From assembly GCF_030541005.1 (NCBI RefSeq), contig NZ_JASSVM010000004.1, forward strand, positions 1-64,000: a DNA stretch of 64,000 bases. The letters run 5' to 3'. The stretch is from Marinobacter sp. SS5-14b (GTDB lineage: Bacteria > Pseudomonadota > Gammaproteobacteria > Pseudomonadales > Oleiphilaceae). Positions 17,490 through 26,342 of the stretch are shown in pieces. The translations under genes and the position numbers were made by a program. The notes below the pieces were generated by a model. That model had not been told where the DNA came from. It did not search any database and was given only the letters and a program-made list of their open reading frames with translations. How positions within the stretch are numbered: the stretch's first letter is position 1; each line of letters begins with the position of its first letter.

Positions 17490-18548
17490 ATGGAAAGCAG
17501 CACTGAAAGCGACTACCAGAAACAGACATCCTGGCGGAGACTTTTCGTTTTCACGCTGATTTTTCTGGCGATGACCGCAGCAGGGATTTACGCGGTTTAC
17601 GACCGATTTGCGGGCCGCAGTTTCCAATTCGATACCCGGCTGCTGTCCCCGGACATCCTCGCGCTTTCCCTTGTGCTGCTTGCGGTGTATTTCCTGTCTG
17701 ACGGCCTGCGCCTGCACTACACACTAAGGGCCCTTGGCCACAACCTGCCCTTTTGCAAGCTGTTCAAGCTGGTGTTTATCAACCTGTTCTTTTCCAACGT
17801 CACACCCATGGCCACCGGCGGCGGGTTTGCCCAAGTATGGTACCTTACCCAAAACAAGGTTCCGGTTGCGAGGGCAACGGCCGCAACCACCATCCGCACC
17901 GTGCTGGCTGTCATTTTCATATTTTCTCTGACACCGCTTTTTCTGCTGACGCTCGATGCGTTGGATGGACAGGCCTGGTCTTCTGATATCGCCACGGCAC
18001 TGATCGTGTTCGTGTGTGGTTATCTGGGATTCTTCACCGTGCTGCTGCTCCGCACGCGCTGGCTGATCCGGCCACTGAGCGCCCTGATTGCGGCGCTTCG
18101 AGCCTGCCACGTCATCAATGAGTGCCGGCATGACCGCTGGCAGTTCAAGTTGCGGCGGGAGTTGCTCCGGTTTTCCCAGTGTTTCACGGACTACCTGAAG
18201 GGACGGCCAAAGCACATTCTGCTCTCCATTCTTTTTACCGCACTGTTTCTGCTCAGCCTGTTCAGCTTTCCGGCTCTGCTGATTCACGGCCTGGGTTACG
18301 AGGTGGACTATCTCATTACCGTCGGTTTGCTGGTGATCACCACGTTTATTATGTATTTCGCCCCCACACCGGGAGCTTCCGGCATTTCCGAAGGGGTATT
18401 TGGCAGCTTTTTCCAGGACCTTCTTTCTGGCAACCACCTGGTTCTGGTCACTATTGCCTGGCGTTTCCTGACCATCTACCTGGGCATGATCATCGGCTTG
18501 GTCGTGATGCAACGGGAACTTCTCAAAAAACACAGGGGCCCGGAATGA
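17490..18548 (+). CDS. YbhN/LPG-synthase-TM family flippase-like membrane protein
   Basis: This is a 352-residue inner-membrane protein with about eight helices and the conserved block NLFFSNVTPMATGGGFAQVWYL, typical of the lysylphosphatidylglycerol-synthase transmembrane (UPF0104) family. Members act as lipid or lipid-linked sugar flippases in aminoacyl-phospholipid and glycolipid pathways; no synthetase domain is attached here. Its stop overlaps the start of the next gene, a membrane-bound glycosyltransferase, by 4 bp (ATGA). A shared role in making and moving a glycolipid is therefore inferred. Confidence 0.82.
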   Translation: MESSTESDYQKQTSWRRLFVFTLIFLAMTAAGIYAVYDRFAGRSFQFDTRLLSPDILALSLVLLAVYFLSDGLRLHYTLRALGHNLPFCKLFKLVFINLFFSNVTPMATGGGFAQVWYLTQNKVPVARATAATTIRTVLAVIFIFSLTPLFLLTLDALDGQAWSSDIATALIVFVCGYLGFFTVLLLRTRWLIRPLSALIAALRACHVINECRHDRWQFKLRRELLRFSQCFTDYLKGRPKHILLSILFTALFLLSLFSFPALLIHGLGYEVDYLITVGLLVITTFIMYFAPTPGASGISEGVFGSFFQDLLSGNHLVLVTIAWRFLTIYLGMIIGLVVMQRELLKKHRGPE

Positions 18549-20779
18549 TTCGCAGGAACCCGCTGAAGCTGCTGTTCTATCTTTGCCTGCTGATGGTGCT
18601 GGCACTAGTGGGATACAAAGTGTATCTCAACTTCTTCAAGCAGGATTTTGAAGCGCTCCACAGTGACCAGGTTGAACGGATTTACCAACGCACTTCTCCT
18701 GGCGCAGGAATCCGCTTTGCCGTCGTGGGCAACATCAACAACTCGGTGGGCATCTTTGAGCGGCGCATTATTCCGGCGCTGAACGCTACGGATCTGGATT
18801 TTCTGGTGTCTGCCGGCAACGCAGTCAGCGGTGGCGGTGAGGACAAATATCGAGCTCTGCAGGGCACACTGAGCCACCTGAACATGCCTTACCTGCTGAC
18901 CTTCGGCCCCAACGAGTACGATGACTTCGGCAGCTTCCGGTTTTATGAGCACTACGGGCCGCATTTCTACAGCGTGCGCACCGGCAACACTCGGCTGATT
19001 TTCCTGGACAGCACAGGCAAAACACCCTGGGCCTGGCAGATGCGATGGCTCCGGGATCTTCTGGCGAATGACACCAGCAACGCCCACGTCCTGTTTGTTG
19101 GCCACCCACCGCTAACGCCCAACACGCCTGCGCTCTTTGATGACGAAGACGACTACCTGCAGCCGGAGGCGTTTCGTTCCGAGTTACTGGACGTTATCAG
19201 CAAATACGACATTGGCCTGGTGTTCTCCGCCAATGTAGCGCTCTATGACGAGCAACAGATTGGCAACACCCGTTTCATTACCAGCGGCGGCGCGGGAGGC
19301 CTGGTGCTGAACACGGATGACAGCTTCTACCACTACGTTGAAGTGGCGATATCCCCGGATGGCGATATCCAGCATGAGATGAAGCCGCTGGAGGTTGGCC
19401 AGCATCCGATCTGGAAACAACTGGAGAGCCTCTGGTTTTTCATTTACTCGCTGTTCTACACCGGCTACCTGAATTTCATTCTGATTGTTGCGGTATTAGT
19501 CGCCATCACCATCAAACTGTATCAGCTGATTTTCATCGGCAAGGATTACTACCCGGATTACGACCTGGACCCAACGCCCTGGCTGGACAAGCCCATTCGG
19601 GTGGCCATGTTCACCAACAACTACCTGCCTTTTATCGGCGGCGTGCCAATCTCTATTGAGCGCTTGCGCAGTGGGCTGGAAAACCAGGGTGATGAAACGC
19701 TGATCGTGGCGCCCCGCTATAAAAACCAGCCGGAACAGGAAACCAACGTGGTGCGTGTGCCGTCCATGCTTGCCATGGGAGAAAAGCGTGAGTTCCGCCT
19801 GGCCAACGTATTCCTGGCTCGAATCCGTAAACAGGTGCGGGCGTTCAAGCCGGATGTTATCCATCTGCACCACCCTTTCTGGCTGGGTAGCCTGGGCCTG
19901 TTCATGGCGCGGCGCCTCAGGATTCCTGCGGTCTACACGTATCACACCAGGCTGGAGCACTACGCGCACTTCGTGCCGCTGCCGGGCATGCTGTTCCGTA
20001 ATCTGATCTCCCACGCCCTGATCAAGCGCTTTGCCAACCGCTGCGACAGCGTCATCGTGCCGACCTATTCTACGGAAGAATATTTACGCATGATCGGCGT
20101 GAAAACGCCCACATTCGTCCAGCCCACAGGCATTGAATACAACCGGTTTCAGTCCGTAGACGAGGCGCAGCTTCAAGCCCTTCGGGAACAGCTGGGGCTG
20201 ACGAATCAGAAAGTCTTTATCAGTGTCGCCCGGCTGTCGAACGAAAAGAACATCGACTTCATGATTACTGCGATCGACCGACTGCGCCGGGAAACGGAGG
20301 TGCCTTTCCGTTTTCTGATGATTGGCGACGGGCATCAGCGGGATCGGCTGCAGAAGAAAATCGAGAGCCTGGGGCTGGAATCTCACTTCTATCTGGCCGG
20401 CGCCATTCAGCCGGAAGACATGGCGCTCTGGTACAACCTGGGTGATGCCTTTCTGTTTGCCTCCAAATCAGAAACCCAGGGCATGGTGATTCTTGAAGCC
20501 ATGTCGGCTGGCTTACCGGTGGTGGCGGTGCGCTCCAGCGGTATTGATGATGTGGTGCGCGATGGCCAGAACGGTTTCAAAACGCCGGAAAACCAGGGCC
20601 GCTGGACCGCCTGTGCCCGACAACTGCTTGAAGACGACGCACTGCGAGAGGAGCTGTCGCAAAAGGCCCGGCACTTCGCCGCGGATTATTCCGTTGAGCA
20701 GTTCGCCAAAGACGTGCGCGGTATCTATGCCAACAGCCTGGCCGCCAGAGCCAAGCTCAAAAAGCACCGGAACGGATAA
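18545..20779 (+). CDS. Fusion of degenerate calcineurin-like phosphoesterase and GT4 glycosyltransferase
   Basis: This is a 744-residue protein. A membrane helix (about 8-30) is followed by a phosphoesterase-like domain (about 55-285), a second membrane segment (about 298-330) and a GT4 glycosyltransferase domain (about 350-725, with EKNIDFMITAI, MIGDGHQ and the EX7E region SETQGMVILEAMSAG). In the first domain every expected metal-ligand block is changed: GDIH is GNIN (62-65), GD is GN (91-92), GNHE is GPNE (121-124) and GHVH is ANVA (229-232); only His in GHPPL remains. It is thus probably a pseudo-enzyme. The GT4 part resembles lipid glucosyltransferases. The start overlaps the preceding flippase-like gene; upstream open sequence to 18179 is antisense-type noise. 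Confidence 0.85.
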   Translation: MIRRNPLKLLFYLCLLMVLALVGYKVYLNFFKQDFEALHSDQVERIYQRTSPGAGIRFAVVGNINNSVGIFERRIIPALNATDLDFLVSAGNAVSGGGEDKYRALQGTLSHLNMPYLLTFGPNEYDDFGSFRFYEHYGPHFYSVRTGNTRLIFLDSTGKTPWAWQMRWLRDLLANDTSNAHVLFVGHPPLTPNTPALFDDEDDYLQPEAFRSELLDVISKYDIGLVFSANVALYDEQQIGNTRFITSGGAGGLVLNTDDSFYHYVEVAISPDGDIQHEMKPLEVGQHPIWKQLESLWFFIYSLFYTGYLNFILIVAVLVAITIKLYQLIFIGKDYYPDYDLDPTPWLDKPIRVAMFTNNYLPFIGGVPISIERLRSGLENQGDETLIVAPRYKNQPEQETNVVRVPSMLAMGEKREFRLANVFLARIRKQVRAFKPDVIHLHHPFWLGSLGLFMARRLRIPAVYTYHTRLEHYAHFVPLPGMLFRNLISHALIKRFANRCDSVIVPTYSTEEYLRMIGVKTPTFVQPTGIEYNRFQSVDEAQLQALREQLGLTNQKVFISVARLSNEKNIDFMITAIDRLRRETEVPFRFLMIGDGHQRDRLQKKIESLGLESHFYLAGAIQPEDMALWYNLGDAFLFASKSETQGMVILEAMSAGLPVVAVRSSGIDDVVRDGQNGFKTPENQGRWTACARQLLEDDALREELSQKARHFAADYSVEQFAKDVRGIYANSLAARAKLKKHRNG

Positions 20780-20862
20780 CGAGTGGCAGTTCCCCTTGAT
20801 CGGTTTACACTGAAAAGACGTAAACAACGCCATACTCTGACAGCTTTTTGAGGGAGATTTCT

Positions 20863-21810
20863 GTGACCGGCATTCCTGTTGGCATCAGCACTTGCCTGCT
20901 CGGCAAGGAGGTTCGCCACGACGGCGGCCACAAGCATTCCCGGTACTGCACTCAGGTGCTGGCAAAGCATTTTGAGTTTCGTTCGATTTGCCCGGAGCTG
21001 GAAGCCGGCCTGGGTGTGCCGCGCCCAGCCATTCATCTGCGAGCCCATGAAGACGGAATCCATCTGGTCGAGAACAAAGGCACCGCTGACCACACCGAGG
21101 CCATGCAGGGATTTATTCAGCAGGTTCTGCCATCACTGGCCGACCTGAGGGGGTATATCCTGATGGCAAAATCTCCCAGCTGCGGCATGGAGCGGATCAA
21201 GATCCACAACGCCGATGGCGCCTTCATGAACCGAGATGGCCGGGGCATGTTTGCGGACGCCTTGATCAAAGCCTATCCGCTCATGCCCGTTGAAGAAGAA
21301 GGCCGGCTGAATGACGACCTGTTGCGGGAAAACTTCATCGAGCGGGTATTTGCCTACGATGACTGGATGCAGAACGTTGCCGGCGAGAAGCTGACCAAAC
21401 AATCGCTGCTGGATTTTCACAAGCGCCACAAGTTTACCCTGCTGGCGCACTCAGAGAAGATCTACCGGCAGCTCGGCCCCATGTTAAGCGATCTGAAATC
21501 CGAACCGCTGGCACAGATTGCCGACCGCTACATTCACGGCTTCATGGAAGCCATGACACAGCGGGTCAGCCGGGGTTCTCACATGAATGCCATGCACCAC
21601 CTGCTGGGTTATCTGAAGGACGGCATGAGCCCGGCGGATAAGACCGTGCTGCTGGAGCAGATTGAAGCCTATCGCCGGGGAGAAGTGCCTTTGGTTGTGC
21701 CTATGACGCTGTTACGCCTGGCACAGCGCAGGGAGCCCGTGGACTACCTGCACACCCAGAAGTATCTGACCCCCTACCCGGACGAGCTGGGGCTGCGAAA
21801 CAACGTATAA
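20863..21810 (+). CDS. DUF523-DUF1722 protein, TudS-like
   Basis: This is a 315-residue protein with an N-terminal DUF523 domain (about 1-150) and a C-terminal DUF1722/YbgA domain (about 190-310). Three conserved cysteines, in ISTCLLGK, RSICPELE and KSPSCGM, are those that bind a [4Fe-4S] cluster in the 2-thiouracil desulfidase TudS. A desulfidase or thiobase-repair role is therefore possible, but unproven for the two-domain form. A GTG start is chosen: AGGGAG lies 6 nt upstream, better than the TTG at 20848. A strong shared terminator follows. Confidence 0.85.
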   Translation: MTGIPVGISTCLLGKEVRHDGGHKHSRYCTQVLAKHFEFRSICPELEAGLGVPRPAIHLRAHEDGIHLVENKGTADHTEAMQGFIQQVLPSLADLRGYILMAKSPSCGMERIKIHNADGAFMNRDGRGMFADALIKAYPLMPVEEEGRLNDDLLRENFIERVFAYDDWMQNVAGEKLTKQSLLDFHKRHKFTLLAHSEKIYRQLGPMLSDLKSEPLAQIADRYIHGFMEAMTQRVSRGSHMNAMHHLLGYLKDGMSPADKTVLLEQIEAYRRGEVPLVVPMTLLRLAQRREPVDYLHTQKYLTPYPDELGLRNNV

Positions 21811-21825
21811 CCGGTTTCCGCAAAC

Positions 21826-21864
21826 AAAAACGGGGCAGATGGTTAAACCACCTGTCCCGTTTTT
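21826..21864. terminator. Bidirectional rho-independent terminator
   Basis: A 17-bp stem, including two G-U pairs, joins 21826-21842 with 21848-21864. It has five A on the left and a run of eight T (21860-21867) on the right, so it can end transcripts from both sides. It separates the convergent DUF523 and DUF481 genes. Confidence 0.9.
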
Positions 21865-21878
21865 TTAACCGACGCTGC

Positions 21879-22613
21879 TCAGAAACCGTAGAGCAAAGAC
21901 AGCGACGTTTCGGTGTCGGTCTTGTCTGAACCTTCCGGCGCATCCGATACATGCTTCACCCGGAACGCCACTTTCATGGACAGGCTGTTCACGATGGTGC
22001 TCTGCAAGGAGGTCTCAGACTGGGTGATGGTGTTGTTGTCATCCAGGCCGATTTCCGTGCTCAGTTTCTGCCGGAACAGGGAGGTTTCAGACAAACCGTA
22101 ATCGAACTGGCCTGCCAGCCGCGCGATGGCTTCTTCTTCCACGTCACGACCGGTGTCCACGTCCACCTGCTCGAGCTTGTTGTAGCGATAACCGGCGCCG
22201 GCAGACAGGTCCAGGAAGGAACGGTCGCCAGACTGCCACACCCGGTTGCCATAACCGGTGGTCAGGGTGGATTCAAAGTCGTAGCCGGAGAAACGGTCAT
22301 CTTCCCAGGACCCGCGAACAAACCAGTACTGCTGGTCGTCGAACTTGTGGTCGGCTTCCAGTGCAGCCTTGTATTCCTCGGCAGTGGTTTCGTCTTCCGC
22401 CTCGGTGTACTTGGAACTGAAATCGCCGCTGTTACGCCAGGTGCCGGTTTCGTGAATCAGCCCCAGCCGGCCGTTCACCTTGGTTTCCTCGCTGTTACCG
22501 GAGGTCACCAACACACCCAGTTCGGCTTCGCCTTTCCAGTTTCCGCTTTCCTGGGCATGAACCATCGGGGCCAGTGCCATACAGGCGACTACCAGCGGTT
22601 TCCTGATCAACAT
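21879..22613 (-). CDS. DUF481 outer-membrane beta-barrel protein (YdiY-like)
   Basis: This is a 244-residue secreted protein with a signal peptide ending MVHAQE. The mature part has the DUF481 hallmark WKGEAELGVLVTSGNSEETKVNG and alternating beta-strands ending in phenylalanine (LSLLYGF), the usual outer-membrane insertion signal. The family role is unknown; in E. coli YdiY responds to acid. It lies 24 bp downstream of trhO in the same direction and may be co-transcribed. Confidence 0.88.
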   Translation of the reverse strand: MLIRKPLVVACMALAPMVHAQESGNWKGEAELGVLVTSGNSEETKVNGRLGLIHETGTWRNSGDFSSKYTEAEDETTAEEYKAALEADHKFDDQQYWFVRGSWEDDRFSGYDFESTLTTGYGNRVWQSGDRSFLDLSAGAGYRYNKLEQVDVDTGRDVEEEAIARLAGQFDYGLSETSLFRQKLSTEIGLDDNNTITQSETSLQSTIVNSLSMKVAFRVKHVSDAPEGSDKTDTETSLSLLYGF

Positions 22614-22637
22614 AGTTTCTCCTTGGTTGAGTTTTCT

Positions 22638-23657
22638 TTAATTCGACGCAGACTTACGTGCGTTTTCCCCCTCCAGACTTCTGCGGGCCTGTTGCTCCCA
22701 CTCGGCCTTCTTTCGGGCCTTGCGCTCGGCAATAATGCGGGCCGCTTCGCCACCCACGTGGGCTTCGCCACGTTCCTCGGCCAGACGCATCTGGCGCTCG
22801 CGCTCCTTGAACCGGGCTTTCTGCTCCTCGGTCAGCGAGTCGATGCACTGGTGGCAGCTCACACCCTGCTCATATTCCGGGTGCTGTTTATCGTCTTCGG
22901 TAATGGGCCGGCGACAGGCGTGGCACTGGTCGTAATCACCACGCTCCAGGTTATGGTTGACGGTAACCCGGTCGTCGAATACAAAACACTCGCCCTGCCA
23001 CAGGCTCTGCTCCTGAGGCACCTCTTCCAGGTACTTCAGAATGCCGCCCTTGAGGTGATACACCTCGTCAAACCCCTGTTCTTTCAGGTAAGCGGTGGAC
23101 TTTTCGCAACGAATGCCGCCGGTACAGAACATGGCGACTTTCTTGTGTTTTTGCGGGTCCAGATTCTGTTTCACATACTCGGGAAATTCCCGGAAGGTGT
23201 CAGTGGCCGGATTGACGGCGTTTTTGAAGGTACCAATCTCCACTTCATACTGGTTACGGGTGTCGACCAGCAGCACTTCCGGGTCTGAAATCAGGTCGTT
23301 CCATTCTTTGGGGTCTACGTAGGTACCCACGACGCGTTTCGGGTCGATACCTTGCACGCCCATGGTGACGATTTCTTTCTTGAGTTTGACCTTGGTGCGT
23401 TTGAACGGCTGGAATTCCACGAAGGATTCTTTGTAATCCACGCCTTCAAAGCGGTCGTCGCTGGCAATCCAGGCTTTTACGGCGTCGATGCCTTCACGGC
23501 TGCCGGCGATGGTGCCGTTGATGCCTTCACGGGCCAGCAGCAGGGTGCCGTGGACGTCTTTTTCCAGCATGAGGTTCAGCAGGGGCTGGCGTAGGTCTTT
23601 GTAATCATTCAATACTGCGAACTTGTACAGTGCGCAGACAACGATGTTGTTGCTCAT
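22638..23657 (-). CDS. trhO: tRNA uridine(34) hydroxylase TrhO
   Basis: This 339-residue rhodanese-like enzyme (formerly YceA) makes 5-hydroxyuridine at the tRNA wobble position by an oxygen-dependent route. It has an N-terminal acylphosphatase-like region (about 1-100), the rhodanese domain (about 115-220) with active-site loop [11 protein letters not shown] (Cys178, Cys184), and a C-terminal part with four cysteines (CHAC and CHQC) that may bind zinc. A lysine/arginine-rich tail ends the protein. The ATG is followed by [13 protein letters not shown], normal for the family. Confidence 0.93.
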   Translation of the reverse strand: MSNNIVVCALYKFAVLNDYKDLRQPLLNLMLEKDVHGTLLLAREGINGTIAGSREGIDAVKAWIASDDRFEGVDYKESFVEFQPFKRTKVKLKKEIVTMGVQGIDPKRVVGTYVDPKEWNDLISDPEVLLVDTRNQYEVEIGTFKNAVNPATDTFREFPEYVKQNLDPQKHKKVAMFCTGGIRCEKSTAYLKEQGFDEVYHLKGGILKYLEEVPQEQSLWQGECFVFDDRVTVNHNLERGDYDQCHACRRPITEDDKQHPEYEQGVSCHQCIDSLTEEQKARFKERERQMRLAEERGEAHVGGEAARIIAERKARKKAEWEQQARRSLEGENARKSASN

Positions 23658-23790
23658 GGTTTTCTCCTGCGGGCCGGATCGTAAATCCGGAGCATGGTTT
23701 GATAAATATCACGAAAGGCGCAGAGTTTAGCGAATTGGGTGCTAGGCGCAAGTTGGGAATGGCCGCATTTTAGTGCCTTGGGGCTCGCCC

Positions 23791-23893
23791 TGGGAGGGGG
23801 ATAGCTTTCCAAAATACGCTGTGAATACTTCCCTGTACGCTCGGCTCCGCCATCCATGGCTCCGCACGATTTTGGAAAGCTATCCCCCACCCA
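23791..23893. repeat. Palindromic element, copy C
   Basis: Arms of 25 nt (23791-23815 and 23869-23893) are complementary except for one position. They enclose a 53-nt core with CCATCCATGG. The core aligns well with copy D and more weakly with A and B. It lies between the 3' end of the DsbA-like gene and the start of trhO. No gene is seen in the rest of 23658-23947. Confidence 0.88.
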
Positions 23894-23947
23894 CGGCTAA
23901 GTCCTCAATGGGCCGTCAGGATTAAATGTTATAGCCTGAGACGAGCC

Positions 23948-24679
23948 TCAGTCAGCCGTTTTATTCAGTTCACGCTCCACAACAGCCGATAGCTGTCCCC
24001 AGCCCGGGCGGGTCAGCTGGATGTTGTCGACCATCACGGTAGGTGTGCTGGTTACGCGCATTTGCATGCCAACCTGCAGGCTTTGTTCAACGGCTTCTTT
24101 GTGGAGTTCGCTGGTCATGCACAGGCGGAAGCGGCGTTCTTCCAGTTCCAGATCACCGGCGTATCGGGTGAAGGTGGTCACCGGGTCGTTGGAGCCGCTC
24201 CAATCTGACTGAGAGCCATACAATTTGTCGTGCATGGCCCAGTATTCCCCTTGGTCGCCAGCGCAGCGAGCGGCCTGGGCCGCGGGCATGGCGTTCGGGT
24301 GTTGGCGCAGGGGCAGGTCGAAGTAGACGAAGCGGACTTTGCCGCTTTCAACGTACTCTGCTTTCAGGCGCTGGCTGGCGGAGGAGAAGCTGGCGCAGGC
24401 GGGGCACTGGTAGTCGGCGAATTCACGGACGACAACGGGGGCGTCTTCTGCGCCGATGGAGGTGCCGTATTGATCCAGTGCGGCCGGGAACGGGGCTGCG
24501 TTGGGCGCGGCTACGGGCAGATCGTCAGAGGTGGGTGCGGGCGGGGTGGTCAGCAGGTAGGCTCCGGCAATAACCGCCAGCACGACCAGGGCCGCAACGG
24601 CAATCAGTACGGGCTTTTTGTTTCGGTGTTTACGGGGCGCGGGGGCTCCGGTGTGTTTACGTCTTTTTGCTTCACCCAT
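23948..24679 (-). CDS. Membrane-anchored DsbA-family thiol oxidoreductase
   Basis: This is a 243-residue protein with a short basic N-terminus (MGEAKRRKHTG), one transmembrane anchor (about 23-43) and a periplasmic DsbA/Thioredoxin_4 domain. It has the redox pair Cys92-Pro-Ala-Cys95 (DYQCPACASF) and the cis-proline loop TSTPTVMV. It probably makes or rearranges disulfides in exported proteins. An additional cysteine pair (AARCAGD and RLCMTS) is present, as in many of these proteins. Confidence 0.9.
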   Translation of the reverse strand: MGEAKRRKHTGAPAPRKHRNKKPVLIAVAALVVLAVIAGAYLLTTPPAPTSDDLPVAAPNAAPFPAALDQYGTSIGAEDAPVVVREFADYQCPACASFSSASQRLKAEYVESGKVRFVYFDLPLRQHPNAMPAAQAARCAGDQGEYWAMHDKLYGSQSDWSGSNDPVTTFTRYAGDLELEERRFRLCMTSELHKEAVEQSLQVGMQMRVTSTPTVMVDNIQLTRPGWGQLSAVVERELNKTAD

Positions 24680-24794
24680 CTTGGGCTCCTTGTGTTTTGT
24701 CCAGTCACCTGTTGGAGCGATTTACCAACGCTACCCAGGCAGGCTACGATCCCCTATATCCTGAGAAAGTTCCAATAAAAATCAAGGACCAGCC

Positions 24795-25757
24795 ATGCCA
24801 ATTCCCACTCAGTTGAAAGATTCCCTCTCGTTGCCACTGATTGCAGCGCCCATGTTTCTGATTTCGTCGCCGCGTCTGGCGCTGGCTTGCTGCAAGGCGG
24901 GTATCGTCGGCAGTTTTCCTGCGTTGAACCAGCGCAGCAGTGAGGAATTTGAAGAATGGCTGGTTCAGATGAACGCGGAACTGGCCCAATGGAAAAGGGC
25001 CAATCCGGACAAGATTACAGCCCCCTACGCGGTCAATCTGGTGGTGCATCGCACCAATCCACGCTGGCAGGCCGATCTTGAGCTGTGTGTGAAGCATCGG
25101 GTGCCGATGGTGATTACGTCACTGGGTGCCGCGAGCCAGGTGGTTCAGGCAGTTCACAGCTATGGCGGGCTGGTGTTCCACGATGTCACAAATCAGAAGC
25201 ACGCGCGCAAGGCGGCGGAAGCTGGCGTGGACGGCATTATTGCTGTGAGTGCCGGGGCCGGCGGACATGCGGGCACGGTAAATCCGTTTGTGCTGGTGCA
25301 CGAGATTCGTGAGGTGTTCGACGGCACCGTGCTGTTGGCCGGAGGCCTGTCCCACGGAGAAGACCTCCTCGCCACGCAGGCCCTGGGGGCCGATCTGGCC
25401 TACATGGGCACGCGATTTATCAATACCGAGGAATCCGAGGCGGAAGACGCCTACCGGAAGATGATCATGGAAGCGGTGTCTGCAGACATTATTCACACCC
25501 CTGCGGTTTCCGGTGTTCCTGCCAGCTTCATGCGCCAGAGCCTTGAGGCGGCGGGTTTTGATATGGCCAAGCTGAACCAGGCTGGTGATGTGAATTACGG
25601 TGAGAAGCTCAAACCCATGGACGACGAGGCCAAGGCCTGGAAAACCGTTTGGTCTGCGGGCCAGGGTGTGAGCCAGATTCACGATATTCCGAGTGTTGAG
25701 GCCTTGGTGAGTCGGCTTAAAGAGGAATATCAGCAGGCCCGCTCACGGTTGCTCTGA
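24795..25757 (+). CDS. Nitronate monooxygenase family protein
   Basis: This is a 320-residue FMN-dependent TIM-barrel enzyme of the 2-nitropropane dioxygenase/nitronate monooxygenase family. Visible features are LPLIAAPMFLISSPRLALACCKAGIVGSFP at the start, the flavin-binding glycine region AVSAGAGGHAG with its conserved histidine, and the LLAGGLSHGEDLLATQALGADLAYMGTRF block. It would oxidise toxic alkyl nitronates. The last 15 bp overlap, tail to tail, the end of the AcpH gene. Confidence 0.9.
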   Translation: MPIPTQLKDSLSLPLIAAPMFLISSPRLALACCKAGIVGSFPALNQRSSEEFEEWLVQMNAELAQWKRANPDKITAPYAVNLVVHRTNPRWQADLELCVKHRVPMVITSLGAASQVVQAVHSYGGLVFHDVTNQKHARKAAEAGVDGIIAVSAGAGGHAGTVNPFVLVHEIREVFDGTVLLAGGLSHGEDLLATQALGADLAYMGTRFINTEESEAEDAYRKMIMEAVSADIIHTPAVSGVPASFMRQSLEAAGFDMAKLNQAGDVNYGEKLKPMDDEAKAWKTVWSAGQGVSQIHDIPSVEALVSRLKEEYQQARSRLL

Positions 25758-26339
25758 AAGGCTGGCGGCTTTCTCGCTGGCAAAGTTGAGCAGCTCCGGG
25801 AAGAACTGGAGAAAGCGGGCTTCGAGCTGCTCATCGTTCTCCCGGATTTCTTCGATGATGCCTGCGAACTGATTGGCGAAACGAATGCGGCTGGCCACCC
25901 GATCCAAGGCGTAGCCGATGTTTTCAAAGTCTTCGTAGGCCCCAAACCAGTCGTACTCCACCATGCGACGGGTGACGGTGACCATGTTGGGCGGCATGAG
26001 GTGTTCACGGGCTCGCAGTTCGCAGTAGATCTGCTGCACAAATGCATCGCGGCGGCATTGGGCGAAGCGTCGCCAGTGCCTCAGCAAGTAGTGGTCGTAG
26101 AGTATATCCAGAGCCACGCCGGCAAAGCGCCTGCGCTCTTTGGAAAACAGTTGTTTGCTGGCCAGAACCTCAGGGTGCTGGTCGGTGAACACGTCTACCG
26201 CAAGGTGGTGACGCAGGCCTTGTAAAACCGGTCCCGGCAGCGTTGCGAAGTCGACGCCCCGGGTGAAGTCGCCAAGAATGCTGCCCACGCGCGCCTCCGG
26301 GGAATCGGGGGCTAGAAAGGCGTGGGCGAGATGGTTCAT
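25743..26339 (-). CDS. acpH: Acyl carrier protein phosphodiesterase AcpH
   Basis: This is a 198-residue protein (DUF479) of the HD-like family that removes the phosphopantetheine arm from acyl carrier protein. It opens with the standard MNHLAHAFLA and GSILGDFTRG motifs, followed by GLRHHLAVDVFTDQHPEV and DILYDHYLLRHW, which supply the conserved histidines and aspartates. Length and motifs fit the family. It lies 3 bp downstream of the DUF5666 gene and may be its operon partner. Confidence 0.9.
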   Translation of the reverse strand: MNHLAHAFLAPDSPEARVGSILGDFTRGVDFATLPGPVLQGLRHHLAVDVFTDQHPEVLASKQLFSKERRRFAGVALDILYDHYLLRHWRRFAQCRRDAFVQQIYCELRAREHLMPPNMVTVTRRMVEYDWFGAYEDFENIGYALDRVASRIRFANQFAGIIEEIRENDEQLEARFLQFFPELLNFASEKAASLSEQP

Positions 26340-26342
26340 GGT

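Noticed and set aside
18179..18544. Upstream extension of the glycosyltransferase fusion
   Set aside because: It overlaps the flippase-like gene in another frame and has no sensible composition; the ATGA overlap start at 18545 begins the membrane anchor.
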